14,413 bases of DNA. Source: Pleurocapsa sp. MO_226.B13. Lineage in GTDB: Bacteria > Cyanobacteriota > Cyanobacteriia > Cyanobacteriales > Xenococcaceae. Position 1 is the stretch's first letter. The number at the start of each line of letters is the position of its first letter. Positions 14,216 to 14,413 of the stretch are shown here, one piece after another. The notes under the pieces were generated by a model. It did no database searches. It saw only the letters and a list, made by a program, of their open reading frames with translations, and had not been told where the DNA came from. The stretch spans positions 1 through 14,413 of the forward strand of contig JASJEI010000161.1 of assembly GCA_030064795.1 (NCBI GenBank), in the 5' to 3' direction. Made by a program: the position numbers and the translations under genes.

Positions 14216-14236
14216 GCGATCGCTTGAAATCTCTGG
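14216..14236 (+). repeat. right copy of 21-bp direct repeat flanking the toxin-antitoxin pair
   Basis: This copy matches 13503-13523 in 20 of 21 positions (TTG in place of TTA after the HIP1 octamer). It lies 52 bases beyond the operator, so the two copies enclose the complete operon with its promoter. Confidence 0.65.
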
Positions 14237-14299
14237 TTTTTCCTGAACTTGACTTAACTACTGATGCAGTTTTTCAAGTAGCAAATACATAATTTGTCC

Positions 14300-14413
14300 T
14301 TAAAGCATTCCTTGACGAATTTTATGGATAATCTCTAAACCTACACCACTGATAAACAGTCTCTGTTTCTTATTTGCCAGCATCTTCTGAGTCCAATCAA
14401 CAAAGCCACCATC
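14300..14413 (-). CDS. C-terminus of an unidentified protein (5' end beyond the window)
   Basis: The minus strand is open from the right edge to TAA at 14300-14302, giving 37 residues that begin DGGFVDWTQKMLANKKQ and end IIHKIRQGML. It looks like a natural helical C-terminus of a soluble protein. The fragment is too short for family assignment. It would be transcribed toward the toxin-antitoxin cassette, ending about 64 bases before the flanking repeat. Confidence 0.45.
   Translation of the reverse strand, partial: DGGFVDWTQKMLANKKQRLFISGVGLEIIHKIRQGML

Overview
The window looks like accessory DNA of a cyanobacterium. The octamer GCGATCGC (HIP1) recurs from end to end (for example near 33, 553, 3692, 6442, 6843, 10081, 11592, 13503, 14199 and 14216). 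The partition, mobilization, insertion-sequence and toxin genes resemble families common on cyanobacterial plasmids. No replication initiator gene, rRNA, tRNA or CRISPR array was seen, so plasmid and integrated mobilizable element cannot be told apart here.

Left part (1-3125). A frameshifted end of a phage Gp157-like gene (+) is followed by minus-strand genes: a 50-residue orphan, the catalytic C-terminus of a tyrosine recombinase, and a two-gene operon. The operon encodes an actin-like ParM/StbA protein and an overlapping 134-residue partner. The DNA upstream of parM (2991-3125) carries inverted and direct repeats and is a candidate centromere.

Centre (3362-5881). This is a complete ColE1-type mobilization module. 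It has a putative oriT with a long hairpin and a bottom-strand CTGG^CTTA nick core, a MobC accessory protein, a MobA relaxase (Tyr19 plus an unusual His-Glu-His motif and an extra C-terminal domain), and two genes nested wholly inside mobA in the +1 frame. These match MobB (MbeB-like, one membrane helix) and MobD (MbeD-like coiled coil). Two unidentified plus-strand genes follow (5944-6321 and 6427-7062).

Decay zone (7063-9970). A heavily frameshifted IS1182-family transposase is cut off by an IS1-family element with perfect 23-bp ends (8217-9029). A 126-bp inverted-repeat structure follows, which forms the end of a broken alpha/beta hydrolase gene.

Right part (9971-14413). A large intact RND-type efflux permease stands without its adaptor partner. 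Next comes a YefM/YoeB-type toxin-antitoxin pair. Its toxin gene has an in-frame palindromic insertion, its promoter carries a palindromic operator, and 21-bp direct repeats flank the cassette. The C-terminus of an unidentified minus-strand gene runs off the right edge.

The stability functions (partition, toxin-antitoxin) and the mobilization module together are what is expected of a mobilizable plasmid that depends on a helper's transfer channel. The IS elements have been eroding the DNA between them.
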